A DNA stretch of 64,000 nt from Ophiostoma sp. CBS 140.51 (Eukaryota > Ascomycota > Sordariomycetes > Ophiostomatales > Ophiostomataceae): the NCBI GenBank assembly GCA_029298735.1, contig JANSLP010000002.1, forward strand, positions 480,632 to 544,631, in the 5' to 3' direction. The notes below the pieces were generated by a model. The model did no database searches and was not told the DNA's origin. It saw only the letters and a program-made list of their open reading frames with translations. The first letter of the stretch is position 1; each line of letters starts with the position of its first letter. Shown here one piece after another: positions 1 to 9,865 of the stretch. Made by a program: the position numbers and the translations under genes.

Positions 1-615
1 CCCGCTGCTCCTTCTTCGTCGGCAGCCCCCTCTTCCGCGCCTGTTGCGCCTTCCTCGTCTACTCCTTCTTCCTCCTCCTCGGCTGCTCTCCCGTCGTCCA
101 GCGGTGGCCTCACCACCAACCCTGGCCAGACGTGCAGCACTACCAACCTGTTCCAGGACAGCGATTTCTCCCTGGGCCTTTCGTACTGGCCCTCCAACAT
201 TCTGTCTGGCAGCCCGACCTGCTCGCTCGGCGCCAACTGCGGCTCCAGCACCTCGGGCGCCGCCTACGCTGCCTGCCTCGAGCTCGATCTTGTTACTCTT
301 GGCAAGGCTGAGGGCATTGCCTTCCACCAGGAGGTGACGGTCGTCAAGGGCACCTACTACACAGGCTACTTCCACTACCGCCTGCCCTCGCTGGGTGCCA
401 GCGGCTCGAGCATGGCCACGCTGACGTGCACCATGAACGGCGTGACCAAGTACAGCATAGTGCTGTGCGACAACGACGTCTCGCAGACGTACAAGACGGT
501 CAACTTCTCATACACGGCGGACTGCAAGGAGGCCACCTTCCAGTGCAAGGTGACGACGTCGGCGGTGACTGCGCAGCTGCAGTTTGCCGACTTCTACCTG
601 GGCGCTCAGTGCTAG
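1..615 (+). CDS. Secreted Ser/Pro-rich protein with cysteine-rich binding-like domain (5' partial)
   Basis: The reading frame is open from base 1 and ends at TAG 613-615; the start and any signal peptide lie outside the window. The first ~40 residues are a Ser/Pro/Ala linker, typical of fungal wall-linked or secreted proteins. The remaining ~165 residues form a compact domain with many cysteines, opening with a motif like NLFQDSDFSLGLSYW and ending FADFYLGAQC. This layout (asparagine-rich opening, aromatic beta-strands, terminal aromatic-acid-aromatic motif) resembles the CBM4_9/CenC-like modules of fungal secreted proteins, but I cannot assign a ligand. A related broken copy lies downstream at 1309-1971, which supports this being a real family. 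Role in wall or glycan binding is inference. Confidence 0.6.
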   Translation, partial: PAAPSSSAAPSSAPVAPSSSTPSSSSSAALPSSSGGLTTNPGQTCSTTNLFQDSDFSLGLSYWPSNILSGSPTCSLGANCGSSTSGAAYAACLELDLVTLGKAEGIAFHQEVTVVKGTYYTGYFHYRLPSLGASGSSMATLTCTMNGVTKYSIVLCDNDVSQTYKTVNFSYTADCKEATFQCKVTTSAVTAQLQFADFYLGAQC

Positions 616-1308
616 ATGCTGCAAGCGTCCATATTTTCTCTCCTCTCGTCACTACAACCTCCTAATCAATTCTCTTCTCTCTCATCCTCTTCCTAATCCT
701 TCATTTCTTCACCTTATTTCTCTTTCTCTTTTGTCTGGGCATGGGACCGAACTATAATATAATTGCATATCTGGGATATTTTGGTATTTTGGTTGGTTTA
801 TTTTGGGGCTTTTAACGTTTTCTCTCTTTTTTTTGTTTTACACATCGATCTTTATCGTCACACTTTCTTATTGTCATCCACATAGCAAAAATATATCAAA
901 ACGCTGGAAGCGTATCTCTATTATCTATCTTCTTCTCTCGCCTAGACCACCTAACTTGTTCCATTTCAAGCCACAGCAGCCTTGCCCGCATCTAGCTCTT
1001 GGGAGCCTTTTGCCTTGTCGCAGAATCGATAGTGCAAGGGGCATTGATCTTTACTTTTTGAGTCTAATACGCATCTGGCTGCATTTTGTATCGAGTCATA
1101 GACAAACTTTCAAGCTTATTTTGTGGCGTCAGCTCCTCATTTTAACAGGTAGTCGACGTCTCGCATCTCTTTTTAGTTTGGCGGTTTTCGATTGATTTTG
1201 TCTTCCTACAAGCTATACTTCTACTCGATTTTTCGGTTTGAAGCTTCCCTTTCTGGTCTTCATTCTCATTTCTCAATTCGTCAGTACCTCTCACACATCA
1301 CCACCACG
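616..1308. other. Intergenic, no gene seen
   Basis: Pyrimidine-rich 3' flank of the first gene followed by AT-rich spacer and the T/C-rich leader of the pseudogene at 1309. The short open frames here have no recognisable protein features. Confidence 0.6.
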
Positions 1309-1971
1309 ATGCGGCTTTCAATCTTCCTCACAACAGCCTCACTACTCTAGGCTACCGCGGCTGCTTCCAACTGCAGACCTTCGTACCCATCATCTTCAGT
1401 CTCTTCGGCACCATCGTCCTCTTCATCAGCTCCGTCCTCTTCCTCGTCCGCTCCACAGCCCATCTGCAGCGCTGCCAACCACGTCGTCAATGGTGACTTC
1501 AGCAACGACCTCTCCAGCTACTTCGTCTCCACCACCGGCGACAATGGCTTTCCTCGGATGTCGTCACCGATTGCGATGGCGGCGCCAGTGGTGACTTTCC
1601 GCATTGTTTCCGCGTGACATACAACTCCGACGACACACAGAATCTCCAAATTGCCCAGTATGGGATTCCCACTGACGCGGATGGTGTCTACGAAGTCGGC
1701 ATCATCTACCGCCTGACACAGCTGGATCTCAACGATGGCGGCAGTGGTCTCACTCAAGCTTTAGTTGCTTGACGGTTATGCCGGCGGCAACCATTTTTTG
1801 AGCAAGGACTTGTTGGCTGCCGACGTGTCAACATCCTGGACGACGTTCTCGACGCCCATAACAGTTCCGTCGTCATCGAGCAAGCTCAACTGCTACATTT
1901 GCCCACGGTCAGCCATTGCCACGTTTGATATTGCCTTCTTCTACATGGGTGCCAACTGTGGGTCTTACTGA
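1309..1971 (+). pseudogene. Broken tandem paralogue of the secreted protein at 1-615
   Basis: ATG 1309 opens a signal-peptide-like stretch (MRLSIFLTTASLL) broken by TAG at 1348-1350. The same frame then continues through a Ser/Pro linker and CSAANHVVNGDFSNDLSSYF, matching the domain opening of the upstream gene. Near 1555 homology moves to another frame (DCDGGASGDFPHCFRVTY onward), which stops at 1770-1772. It then returns to the first frame for the C-terminal part, which ends FDIAFFYMGANCGSY and aligns with the FADFYLGAQC end of the neighbour. One nonsense codon and two compensating frame changes fit a decayed duplicate. No GT/AG intron pair that repairs all three breaks was seen. Confidence 0.65.
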
Positions 1972-1974
1972 GGA

Positions 1975-2998
1975 GGGGAGAGGGTGTGGTTGTGATAGAT
2001 GTTATTCAAATGCTGCCTTTACGAACTTGAAGATTACAGCTTAGACACTTCAGTTGTATCAACCATTGTTCACGGTTTATATCTCGTCATTTGTATTATC
2101 ATGGTGCAATGTAGCGGTTCCCGCAACAGTAATAAATCTATATGACTTAATGATTTGTGTGTTCACATACATGTAATGTTTGTTTTCTCCTTGAAATAAA
2201 AAACTGCATTAATTTTGGTCAATTTTTATTCTCGCGAATTTACAGATCATGTTTTTTTTAGAAGATAAATCAATAAGCTACAATAAAATAAAATATATAT
2301 CTACACTCAGATGTCAATTTCATATCATTTTATTATAGGCCTCGTGGTTTAATATATAAGGCACTGTGATTTTAATTCCTAAAAAGCATATGGACTCAAA
2401 ACAAACATCTCACATCGTGACTGCAATTCTTGCCTTATGTCATTGCGGCACAGCCCACGAATCCACGCGACTGCCGGTTCCAGACCCAACCATCCGATCT
2501 CCTTCCGCCGCATGTGCGGATTCCAAAGGCGCTAGCGTGCGTGTGCCTTCCCCAACAAATCCATCACTCCAAATCCAGCACCAAAAAACCTGCGATTACG
2601 TAGCCCTGCGTGGCCCCCAACTTGACTGCGACTGCACAATCAATCAATCAATACAGGGCAGTCGCGCTAGTAAAGCGGCCTCCCAGACCTGGTTCCTGCC
2701 CTGTATTAACAATAATTAGCAGCAATTAACGGTCATTCCTGACTTGGCAGCAGCTGTCATCGCTCCTTCTTCTCTTCGCTCAAAATCCGCGAACCAACAA
2801 AAACGGCCAAATGGCGTAACCACTTTCACCACTTGTCACTCCTTGTCACCACATTCCCCCACGCCCTTTGTTCCCGACTCTCACTTTGCACTCACAAGCA
2901 TTCGATTTAGACACCAGTCTCTACTTCTTTTCTCACGAACATTCTTCTTCTACCACACACAACCGACACGCGCCCAACGGTCCATGGCTTGAGCGCAA
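1975..2998. other. Intergenic, AT-rich then promoter of PX gene
   Basis: Bases 2000-2380 are AT-rich and lack coding character. Bases 2700-2998 carry the C/T-rich upstream region of the PX-domain gene. Short open frames (for example 2366-2719) look random. Confidence 0.6.
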
Positions 2999-4618
2999 AT
3001 GGCGACGTCGGCCGAATCGGCGCAACCAGCGCCAGAGCAGTCGCTTGACGAGAGAGCGACGCAATTCTCACAAGAGTCGACAGGAGAGGGAGGGAAGGCA
3101 AGAGAGGACACTGCAACATTACCCAATGGCCCCAGCACGGCACACGACACAATAGACGACTCACAACGAAGCGCGCATCCTGATGAGGAAAACGACGAGG
3201 ACGACGATCGACCTGCACCCTTTCCTCCATATCGCGAGCCGGACGAGACTGAGGAGGGCGAAGAAGTGCAGAGCCATGGTCATGATCCAATAGGAATCTC
3301 CGTCCAGGCGGATCCGGCGCCGCAGTCTGAAAGCATACCCGAAGCCAGCGAACCTCTTTCCGAGCCGATCGCCGAGACAACCTCCGAATCGAACCCCCAG
3401 GCCACATCCGACAGCTCCTCTTCTTCAACACCAACTCACGAGCCGACACAGACATCTGAACCGGCATCCGAATCAGCCCCGGAGATGGAACCTTTTGTCC
3501 AGCCACGACCGCCATCTCCCGTGTTATCGCCACCGGCACCACCACCGCCATATTGGACACACAGCCGCGACGGATCACAGGGTGTTAATAGCCTCAACAA
3601 CGTCGGTGGAGACGCCGCGCGGCCAGCAACAGCCGTGGCGACCACAGGCCGAACAAACGCGACCACTTCTTTCTTCAGCGCTCCCTTCTTACGGCGACTT
3701 GATTCGTCTTCTCGCAGCCAGGGCACGGCGTCGACCTCTTCCTCTACGACCCAACGGCCTTCGACAGGCACTACACACACATCTTCTACATATATTGGGA
3801 ACAGAGGTCGTGGAAACGGCCAGCCCTACTACCAGGGCCACCACCGGCGGGATACGTCTTCGTCGACGCTTGACCTAAACGTCAACCTTATCACCCTCCA
3901 AGACAACGAAGCCGCAGACGACGAGGGCTACGACAACAGCAGCGGATGGCAATATAATGGAGCCTCCGCAGACCCTCTGTCGCCCTCCGCACTCTCATCA
4001 CCCACCACGTCCGCGCTCTTGAGCCCCGGACCACCACCTGGTAGTGCCGGTAGCAGCAATACAAGCTATGGCCGTCCTGGCAACACCAGCCCACTTACGG
4101 CTACACGCACAAGTAGCAATACCCCCAAGAATACAAACTACAGCCGCTGCTGGGCCCGCCGTGTCGACATTACCGACCATGTGGTGATTGGCGCGGGCAA
4201 CAGCAGCAGTGGTGGCGGCCTCTTCTCTGGCTTCTCCAACAACAGCAACAACGCAGTCCAGCCGCGTCTCGGCGCTTTTGTCGTGTGGACAATTCGCGTG
4301 CAGACTTTGGATGGGAGCAGTGGTAACCCCAATTCGCCACAGTCGCCCAATGCCTCGTCGTCCAGCGCCGGCCACTCCTTTTGCATCTACAAGCGCTACT
4401 CGGAGTTTGACACTTTGCGCCGACGTCTTGTCGCGAGTTTCCCACAGGCTCGCGGAGGCGGTGCATTGCCCCCACTGCCGCCCAAGAGTGTGCTCGGCAA
4501 GTTCCGTCCGGCGTTTTTGGAGCAGCGGCGGTTGGGTCTGCAGTACTTTTTGAATTGCATTCTGTTGAACCCCGAGTTTGCAGGCTCGCCTGTGCTGCAA
4601 GACTTTCTCTTTTCGTGA
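2999..4618 (+). CDS. PX-domain protein, YPT35-like endosomal/vacuolar sorting protein
   Basis: Single-exon gene of 539 residues. Residues 1-380 are low-complexity, rich in Ser, Pro, Thr, Glu and Asn, and probably disordered. The C-terminal ~155 residues hold a PX phosphoinositide-binding domain. Visible hallmarks are CWARRVDITDHVVIG at its start, the Arg-Tyr core KRYSEFDTLRRRL (from residue 465), the proline loop LPPLPPKSVLGKF and the closing helix RRLGLQYFLNCILLNPE. A long disordered N-terminus with a C-terminal PX domain matches fungal Ypt35, which recruits the Vps13 lipid-transfer protein to endosomes. Orthology is likely but not proven here. The ATG at 2999 lies just after the C/T-rich leader. 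There is no link to the neighbouring sugar genes. Confidence 0.8.
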   Translation: MATSAESAQPAPEQSLDERATQFSQESTGEGGKAREDTATLPNGPSTAHDTIDDSQRSAHPDEENDEDDDRPAPFPPYREPDETEEGEEVQSHGHDPIGISVQADPAPQSESIPEASEPLSEPIAETTSESNPQATSDSSSSSTPTHEPTQTSEPASESAPEMEPFVQPRPPSPVLSPPAPPPPYWTHSRDGSQGVNSLNNVGGDAARPATAVATTGRTNATTSFFSAPFLRRLDSSSRSQGTASTSSSTTQRPSTGTTHTSSTYIGNRGRGNGQPYYQGHHRRDTSSSTLDLNVNLITLQDNEAADDEGYDNSSGWQYNGASADPLSPSALSSPTTSALLSPGPPPGSAGSSNTSYGRPGNTSPLTATRTSSNTPKNTNYSRCWARRVDITDHVVIGAGNSSSGGGLFSGFSNNSNNAVQPRLGAFVVWTIRVQTLDGSSGNPNSPQSPNASSSSAGHSFCIYKRYSEFDTLRRRLVASFPQARGGGALPPLPPKSVLGKFRPAFLEQRRLGLQYFLNCILLNPEFAGSPVLQDFLFS

Positions 4619-5125
4619 GAGCAGTTGAACTTGCATTTCATCTTTCCTTAACCTTCACTTCATGTACAGCATCTACTTAGCCTTGTTTTTTATTCCACAT
4701 TTACTATTTTTTTAATAATTTTCATGAACCGGAGCAATGGAGCAATTCATCATAGCATACATAATACACAACTTACACTTGTAATCAAGCATTTCAAACG
4801 TACCAAAACAAGAACAAATGGTTCTGACTTTATAGTTTGTAAATCGAAATCGAAATTGATAGAATTTGTCTTTGGTAAAAAGAGCCTTTCGAGAATATGT
4901 TTGCGTTGTAAATAAACTTGTCATTGTTTCGTTTCGCCGAGATGGCTGCCACGAGACCATCTTACTCTTTCTTACTCTTTTTTCTAGCTAGCAGGATCGG
5001 AAATACGCTTCCCTCCTGACAACAAGAAAGACAAAGGAGACGTCATGAAGATTCCTCAACACACTTTTTTTTGTTTCGCATTTCAACGGAGTCAATACCA
5101 CTGTTGATCCATCACAACCTCTACC
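4619..5125. other. Intergenic between PX gene and Zn2Cys6 gene
   Basis: About 500 bp, AT-rich in the 3' flank of the PX gene (4640-4920), then the upstream region of the regulator. No copy of the TGTCGGTCCGACA or GTACCGGTAC elements was seen here, so the regulator gene does not obviously carry its own proposed site. Confidence 0.6.
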
Positions 5126-6823
5126 ATGTCACGGCGGGCCTGCGAGAGCTGCCGCATCCGCAAGGTCAAGTGCAGCTCCGGCCAGCCATGCTCGCAATGC
5201 GCCCAGCTCGGGTTGCCCTGCGCAGTCGTCGCCGGCCGACCTAAACGCAACAATCCAGTCCGTGGCCGCCTTATTGCAAAAGCCCGGGGAGAGGATGACG
5301 ATGATAGTGCGCGGTCCCTTCCACCGGTTGCGCCCAGTCTCGCCTCCTTCTCGCCTGCCTTCTTCTTTGACCTGCTGCCGGCTTTTGAGCAGCTCGTCTA
5401 CCCGTTCAACCCAGTCATCTGCCCGGACGATCTGTACCACGCAATCCACGCGATGGACGACAGCGTCGAAGACCGCGCGCTTGTGTTTGCTTTCGCGGCT
5501 GCGACTGTTTTTCTGGCGGCCGACGAGACGTCGAATGCCATGTTGTCGCCATCGGTTGTCCCATCACCAGGCCGCCGTGCAGCCCGCACACAGGTGGAAA
5601 CGCTCGTGCAGCACAGTCTCGATGCTCACAAGCGGCTGGACAACCTTCACGGCTTGGGAGGCGCAAAAGACAATGGTGACAATGAAGACGACGGGATGCG
5701 ACCGGCGGTGGCGGAAGAGCCACCGGTGACGATCAAGCGAATCGTGACGTGTATTTTCCTCGAGATATCAATGATGGGGTTTCGAAACTACACGCGAAGT
5801 TTCTCACTGCTACGGGAAGCCATCACGATGCTGCAGATTATTCAAGTACGGCATCCAGCCACCGCAGCGGGAAGCGGTGAAGATGCGGCGCGATACCAGA
5901 GACTGTATTGGGAAGCATTCATTCACGAGCGGTTCTTGACGATTGCGGCTGGCTATCCGAGCATCTTGCCACCACTACCGGGAACAAACGGCCAAGGCCA
6001 CAGAGTGTCGTTGCTGCCCGACCCGACAGTGCCGGCACATATCAAGCTGGGTTTTGGCCGGCTGGTCCAGCTGTTTTTGGTTATGGACGAGCAGTTCCTG
6101 AAATATTGGGGACAACAAGGACCAGGACAGACAACACTCGGTGACGACGATGCCTCGGTGGCTGTGGCCTGGATCGAGGCTAAGCAGGCACAGCTGGACA
6201 TCGACGAGGCCGAAGTCCAGCAGATTGCCAACGCCAACGGCAACGCCAACGCGAACGCCAATGCGAACGCCAACGCCAACATGTCCGACTCTGGACTCAC
6301 GGAGCTGCAGCATGCCGATCTGTTTATTACGCGGCTGTGGCTGCGGACGTTGGTATGGCAGCTGGCACTAGCACGGGGTCTCTTACGATCAGACCCTGCT
6401 GCACATTACCACCCAGGGCACAGTGGCGGACACAATGCAGTCCACGAGGGCCTGTCTCTGCATTTCCCGGCGCAGAGGCTGTCTGCCCAACTTCGGCTGT
6501 TGGTGAGCCGGCTGGCAAGTGTGGCAAGCATTGGACAGCAGGGCAGCGGCATTGTGCAAAAGCTGTTTGAAATTACGAGCACGATTGCTGATGTTCTGAC
6601 GCTGCCGAGGAGTATTGAGCAGCAGGAGACGATACAGCGCGAAGGATATGAAGGATATGAAGGACAGCAAACACAGCATGACGTAACCGACTTTGTCTTT
6701 CTGGTGCAGTTTGTCTCGCAGTTTGCACGGATCCGCGAGCAGCAAAAGGCATATCTATGGGACAAGGTGGACCAACTGCGAGCACAGCATGGACTGGAAA
6801 GTGCTGGAGGGCATGCAGTGTAG
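5126..6823 (+). CDS. Zn(II)2Cys6 transcription factor, likely sugar-cluster regulator
   Basis: Single-exon gene of 565 residues. The N-terminus carries a complete binuclear zinc cluster: Cys at 6, 9, 16, 22, 25 and 32 (C-X2-C-X6-C-X5-C-X2-C-X6-C), opening RRACESCRIRKVKC, followed by a basic stretch (GRPKRNNPVRGRLIAK). This order resembles AmyR/MAL-activator type regulators of alpha-glucoside genes. The middle region (LPAFEQLVYPFNPVICPDDL and after) fits the fungal-specific regulatory domain. Residues ~370-388 are an Asn-Ala repeat from an AACGCC microsatellite, and there is a short Glu-Gly-Tyr repeat near the end. It is convergent with the GH32 gene, 80 bp away. Control of the adjacent sugar genes is inferred from position and from CGG-N1-CCG repeats in their promoters. 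Confidence 0.85.
   Translation: MSRRACESCRIRKVKCSSGQPCSQCAQLGLPCAVVAGRPKRNNPVRGRLIAKARGEDDDDSARSLPPVAPSLASFSPAFFFDLLPAFEQLVYPFNPVICPDDLYHAIHAMDDSVEDRALVFAFAAATVFLAADETSNAMLSPSVVPSPGRRAARTQVETLVQHSLDAHKRLDNLHGLGGAKDNGDNEDDGMRPAVAEEPPVTIKRIVTCIFLEISMMGFRNYTRSFSLLREAITMLQIIQVRHPATAAGSGEDAARYQRLYWEAFIHERFLTIAAGYPSILPPLPGTNGQGHRVSLLPDPTVPAHIKLGFGRLVQLFLVMDEQFLKYWGQQGPGQTTLGDDDASVAVAWIEAKQAQLDIDEAEVQQIANANGNANANANANANANMSDSGLTELQHADLFITRLWLRTLVWQLALARGLLRSDPAAHYHPGHSGGHNAVHEGLSLHFPAQRLSAQLRLLVSRLASVASIGQQGSGIVQKLFEITSTIADVLTLPRSIEQQETIQREGYEGYEGQQTQHDVTDFVFLVQFVSQFARIREQQKAYLWDKVDQLRAQHGLESAGGHAV
6226..6282 (+). repeat. AACGCC-type microsatellite coding for Asn-Ala repeat
   Basis: In-frame hexanucleotide-like repeat inside the Zn2Cys6 gene, giving alternating Asn and Ala with one Gly interruption. 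Its length probably varies between strains. Confidence 0.8.
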
Positions 6824-6903
6824 TCGTTTTTGCCGACGTCTATTTTATTCATTTGAATATCAAATACCCAAAGCATTTCATTTTATCTATTCTATTTATA
6901 TGT

Positions 6904-8840
6904 CTATTCTACACTCGTGTCAACACTGTCGAGATCCTCCCACAGCTGGATGGATTCAAAGACGAACGCGACTTCAGCACCCTCTACAAGACAGCTAATG
7001 CCACGGCACGTCTCTGTGCCGCCGTACACGGTTGTTGACAGTGCAAAGCGATCATTGGCAAACACCTCCAGTACGTCGCCGTCGCAGAATATATGCAGAC
7101 GGAGGCTCTCTGTGGTGCCATCAGCAAACGTAAAGAGCGTTAGCGGTCCAGACAGTGCTTCTTTAGGGATGAGGTCAGCCTCCTCGGTAGATCTCCGTGT
7201 GTCCACGACAAGCTTCTCTTCATCAGGCACCCAATAAACACTGACTCCACGAGAGCCGTCGGGCCTGTGACGCAGATGGAAGCCGACTCCCTGAGTAGCG
7301 GTTGAGACTTGGATTGTTGCCTGCATCTCCCAGTGTGCAGAACGGGCTGTCGCCAGTGGACCAGACTGACGCAACGACGACCAGACACGAGGTGGTGCTT
7401 TCCGTAGATCCACAAGACTAGGCAGAGGGCGAATGCCGAGAGTGTACACTGTGGACACTCCATCTTTCTTCGGGACGGCCTCAATCGACGGGATATCAGC
7501 CAAGGGCGTCTTAGAAGCACTTGTGACACCTGTCAGGCACAGCAAAAACAGCTCCCGCGGCAAAGACAGGTATCCGGCCCATCCACGGTCTTCACGACGG
7601 GCCAAATCTAGCTGAGAGTCTTCTCTGATCCAACCCCAGCAGACGCGTGTGCCAGAGACAGGGTGCTGGTACGTGTTGGGTGCATAAAACGAGCCGCAGT
7701 CGAGAAAGCCGCTGTACTGTGGCTGCCACGGAGGTGCTTTTGTTTTTGTCTGTGCTGTTTGTGGTGCACTCTGCAGTTTGCCCGCCATCCATAATGTGTA
7801 CGTTCCTGACCGTACATCACCATCGTTATGAGCTGCCGTTCGAGCTGTATTGTTTGTGCTTCTCGGTAAACCTCCTTCTGTTGAAAAGACAAGGAAATCT
7901 TGTTGCCGACTTTCACACTCCAGCGTCATAAAGTTGGCGCACTCCCAGTTGACGCCGAAATCACCACTCCAGTGGCTCGCCGGGTGCTGGTCAACCAAAA
8001 TGTCGACCAGCGGGCCCAGGTATGTCCATGATGTCAGGTTGTTGGCTGGCACGGTATACACAAATACGGTGGGGCCCTTGCCGATAACACCTCCAGAGAC
8101 GATGCCATAGAGTGTCTGGGGCTCGGCATCAGTTGGCACTCCACGAACGTCGTCCATGGCCGCCCATGGCGCCAGATAAGGATCACGGAAGCCTGTGACC
8201 ACTATGTCGTCCGGTTCTCCTGTTAGAACCGGGTTTGACGTGTTCTTCTGCCACGTATTCCCACCATCGGTCGACGTCGCCAGTGCCAGCCCTGCACAGT
8301 CTCGCGTGTATGGTCGTGTCCAGTGGATCGGCAAATCTCTCACAGACGAGTAGACAACTGTTGTCTTTCCAGCTTCGTCGTGTGGACCTGTCGGCCAGAA
8401 GCAGCCGGTAAAGACGCCGTGATCATCGTAGACTTGGTCGGGGCGGAGCGTAGGTTCGGAGGCATGTCGGTGTGTCCAACGTAGGCCGTCACGGCTCGTG
8501 CAGTGGCCCCAGGCAATGTCGCCCCAGTCGCATCGATTTGGGTTCCCTAATATGTCAGAGGCGTACAATATCAAAAAGAGGCTCAGTGTGGCTTACACTG
8601 GTAAAAGAGGTGGTAAGTCCCCGTGGCCGGATCGTAGCCCGGCGCACACGGGTCGTTGAGCCAGCCCCGGGGTGCTTTGAGGTGAAACCGGGGCCGGGTG
8701 TACCAGCTGGACGGCACGGCCGGTGGAGTTGCTGGAGGTGAAACTTCGGGAACGGCTGTGACTGCAACAACTGTCGATGTCTTCGATCGCTGAGGCTCGC
8801 TGCTCGGCGGCAGAGCACATTGGTCGACCACGGCCGCCAT
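6904..8840 (-). CDS. GH32 invertase / beta-fructofuranosidase, intracellular type
   Basis: Two exons on the minus strand: 8840-8597 and 8546-6904, giving 628 residues. The 50-nt intron (8596-8547) has donor GTAAGC, a CTGAC branch site and TAG acceptor. Splicing restores the family motif as FYQWNPNRCDWGDIAWGH. All three GH32 catalytic motifs are present: nucleophile Asp63 in WLNDPC, Asp203 in FRDP and acid/base Glu283 in WEC. A C-terminal beta-sandwich follows (for example FADGTTESLRLHIFCDGD). The first 45 residues are polar and Ala/Pro-rich with no signal peptide, so a cytosolic enzyme like Aspergillus SucB is likely. It hydrolyses sucrose or short fructo-oligosaccharides. It is divergent from the MFS permease and shares its promoter; two CGG-N1-CCG repeats lie between them. 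Confidence 0.92.
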
Positions 8841-9305
8841 GGTTGTGGTGTTGGGACGTCGTGCTGTCTGTCGTCAACTTCTTTGAAAGAGGAAAAAAAA
8901 AGCCAGTATGCAAGGAGATCTAGTTCAGACTATCGTATGTTGGGGTCGTTCCGGTCTGAAGTTGAAGAGGCGAGCTTCCCCGTGCCCTTTCCTTTCCGAG
9001 GTTGTTTCGTTTTTGTCTGGTTTTGATTTGTTTTCTTCGTACTTCTATCGTCTCATGACACTTGGAGATTTTTCTTCTCATTATTTTCTCGTTGATTCTG
9101 TTGATTAATTTTACTCCCATCACCTCATGTGTCGGCCCGAGAACTCATGAAATGAATCTTCTCCAACGTTTTCCCCGTCCGGAGACGATAACGGAGCTGT
9201 CGATGCGATTCCCTCGTGTTTCGTGGGATGCTTGCTTGCATGGTGTTAGTTGTAAGTGCTAGTGGATTCAATACCTTGCCAGCTAGCTAGCATATTATGT
9301 GGAGT

Positions 9306-9318
9306 TGTCGGTCCGACA
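9306..9318. promoter_or_regulatory. CGG-N1-CCG inverted repeat, copy 1
   Basis: TGTCGGTCCGACA, six-base arms around one T. The CGG/CCG half-sites in inverted orientation are the classical target of a Zn2Cys6 homodimer. Binding is inferred. Confidence 0.65.
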
Positions 9319-9357
9319 GAGAATATATGATGGCGTCGTCAATGCGGCGCTTGACAG

Positions 9358-9367
9358 GTACCGGTAC
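9358..9367. promoter_or_regulatory. GTACCGGTAC palindrome, copy 1
   Basis: Perfect 10-bp palindrome, 30 bp before inverted-repeat copy 2. The same 10-mer occurs in the GH2 promoter at 12047. Confidence 0.5.
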
Positions 9368-9394
9368 TTGCACCGGCCATTGCAGGGCCATTGT

Positions 9395-9413
9395 ACTTGT
9401 CGGTCCGACAAGT
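9395..9413. promoter_or_regulatory. CGG-N1-CCG inverted repeat, copy 2 (extended)
   Basis: ACTTGTCGG-T-CCGACAAGT, nine-base arms around one T; the core at 9398-9410 is identical to copy 1. It is the most extended of the three copies. Confidence 0.7.
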
Positions 9414-9865
9414 CTGGCAGTTTTTGGTAGTTTTCTTATTTTTCTTTCTATTTTCTTCATGTCTTCTTCCCTTTTCGTTTCCTTGCCTCGCTTTCTCGCT
9501 TGCCACCCTCCATCCTCCCCAGACCTCCTGACCTGACCTCCCCGCAAAAAGGGACCCCGGCAAACGCTTTCCCCAAAAGAAAGTGTATGTGGGCTCCGCT
9601 GATGCTGGGGAACAATAAAAGTCTCTTTTTTTATTTTCTAGCCTCCAGTCGTGAACCCCTGTCAACCACGCGACCGGCTTGCGGTACCCGCAGAAGTTTT
9701 GTTTTCTCTTTCTTGGTGGAAGACGAGACGACGGCGTTCTTCTGACGAAGCATAAAGACAGGCCACCGGCCTCATGTTTGTATCTCGAGTTTTCTGGATC
9801 TGGATTTGATTCAAGTCATCATCATTTTCTATACTCAAACTCATTTTTCGGTTGCCACCACCACC

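Larger units (their letters stand above)
8841..9865. promoter_or_regulatory. Divergent promoter of GH32 and MFS permease genes
   Basis: The 1.0-kb region separates two outward-facing sugar genes. It holds two copies of a 13-bp inverted repeat (9306-9318 and 9398-9410) and one GTACCGGTAC palindrome (9358-9367). The flanks next to both start codons are C/T-rich on the coding strand. Confidence 0.7.
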
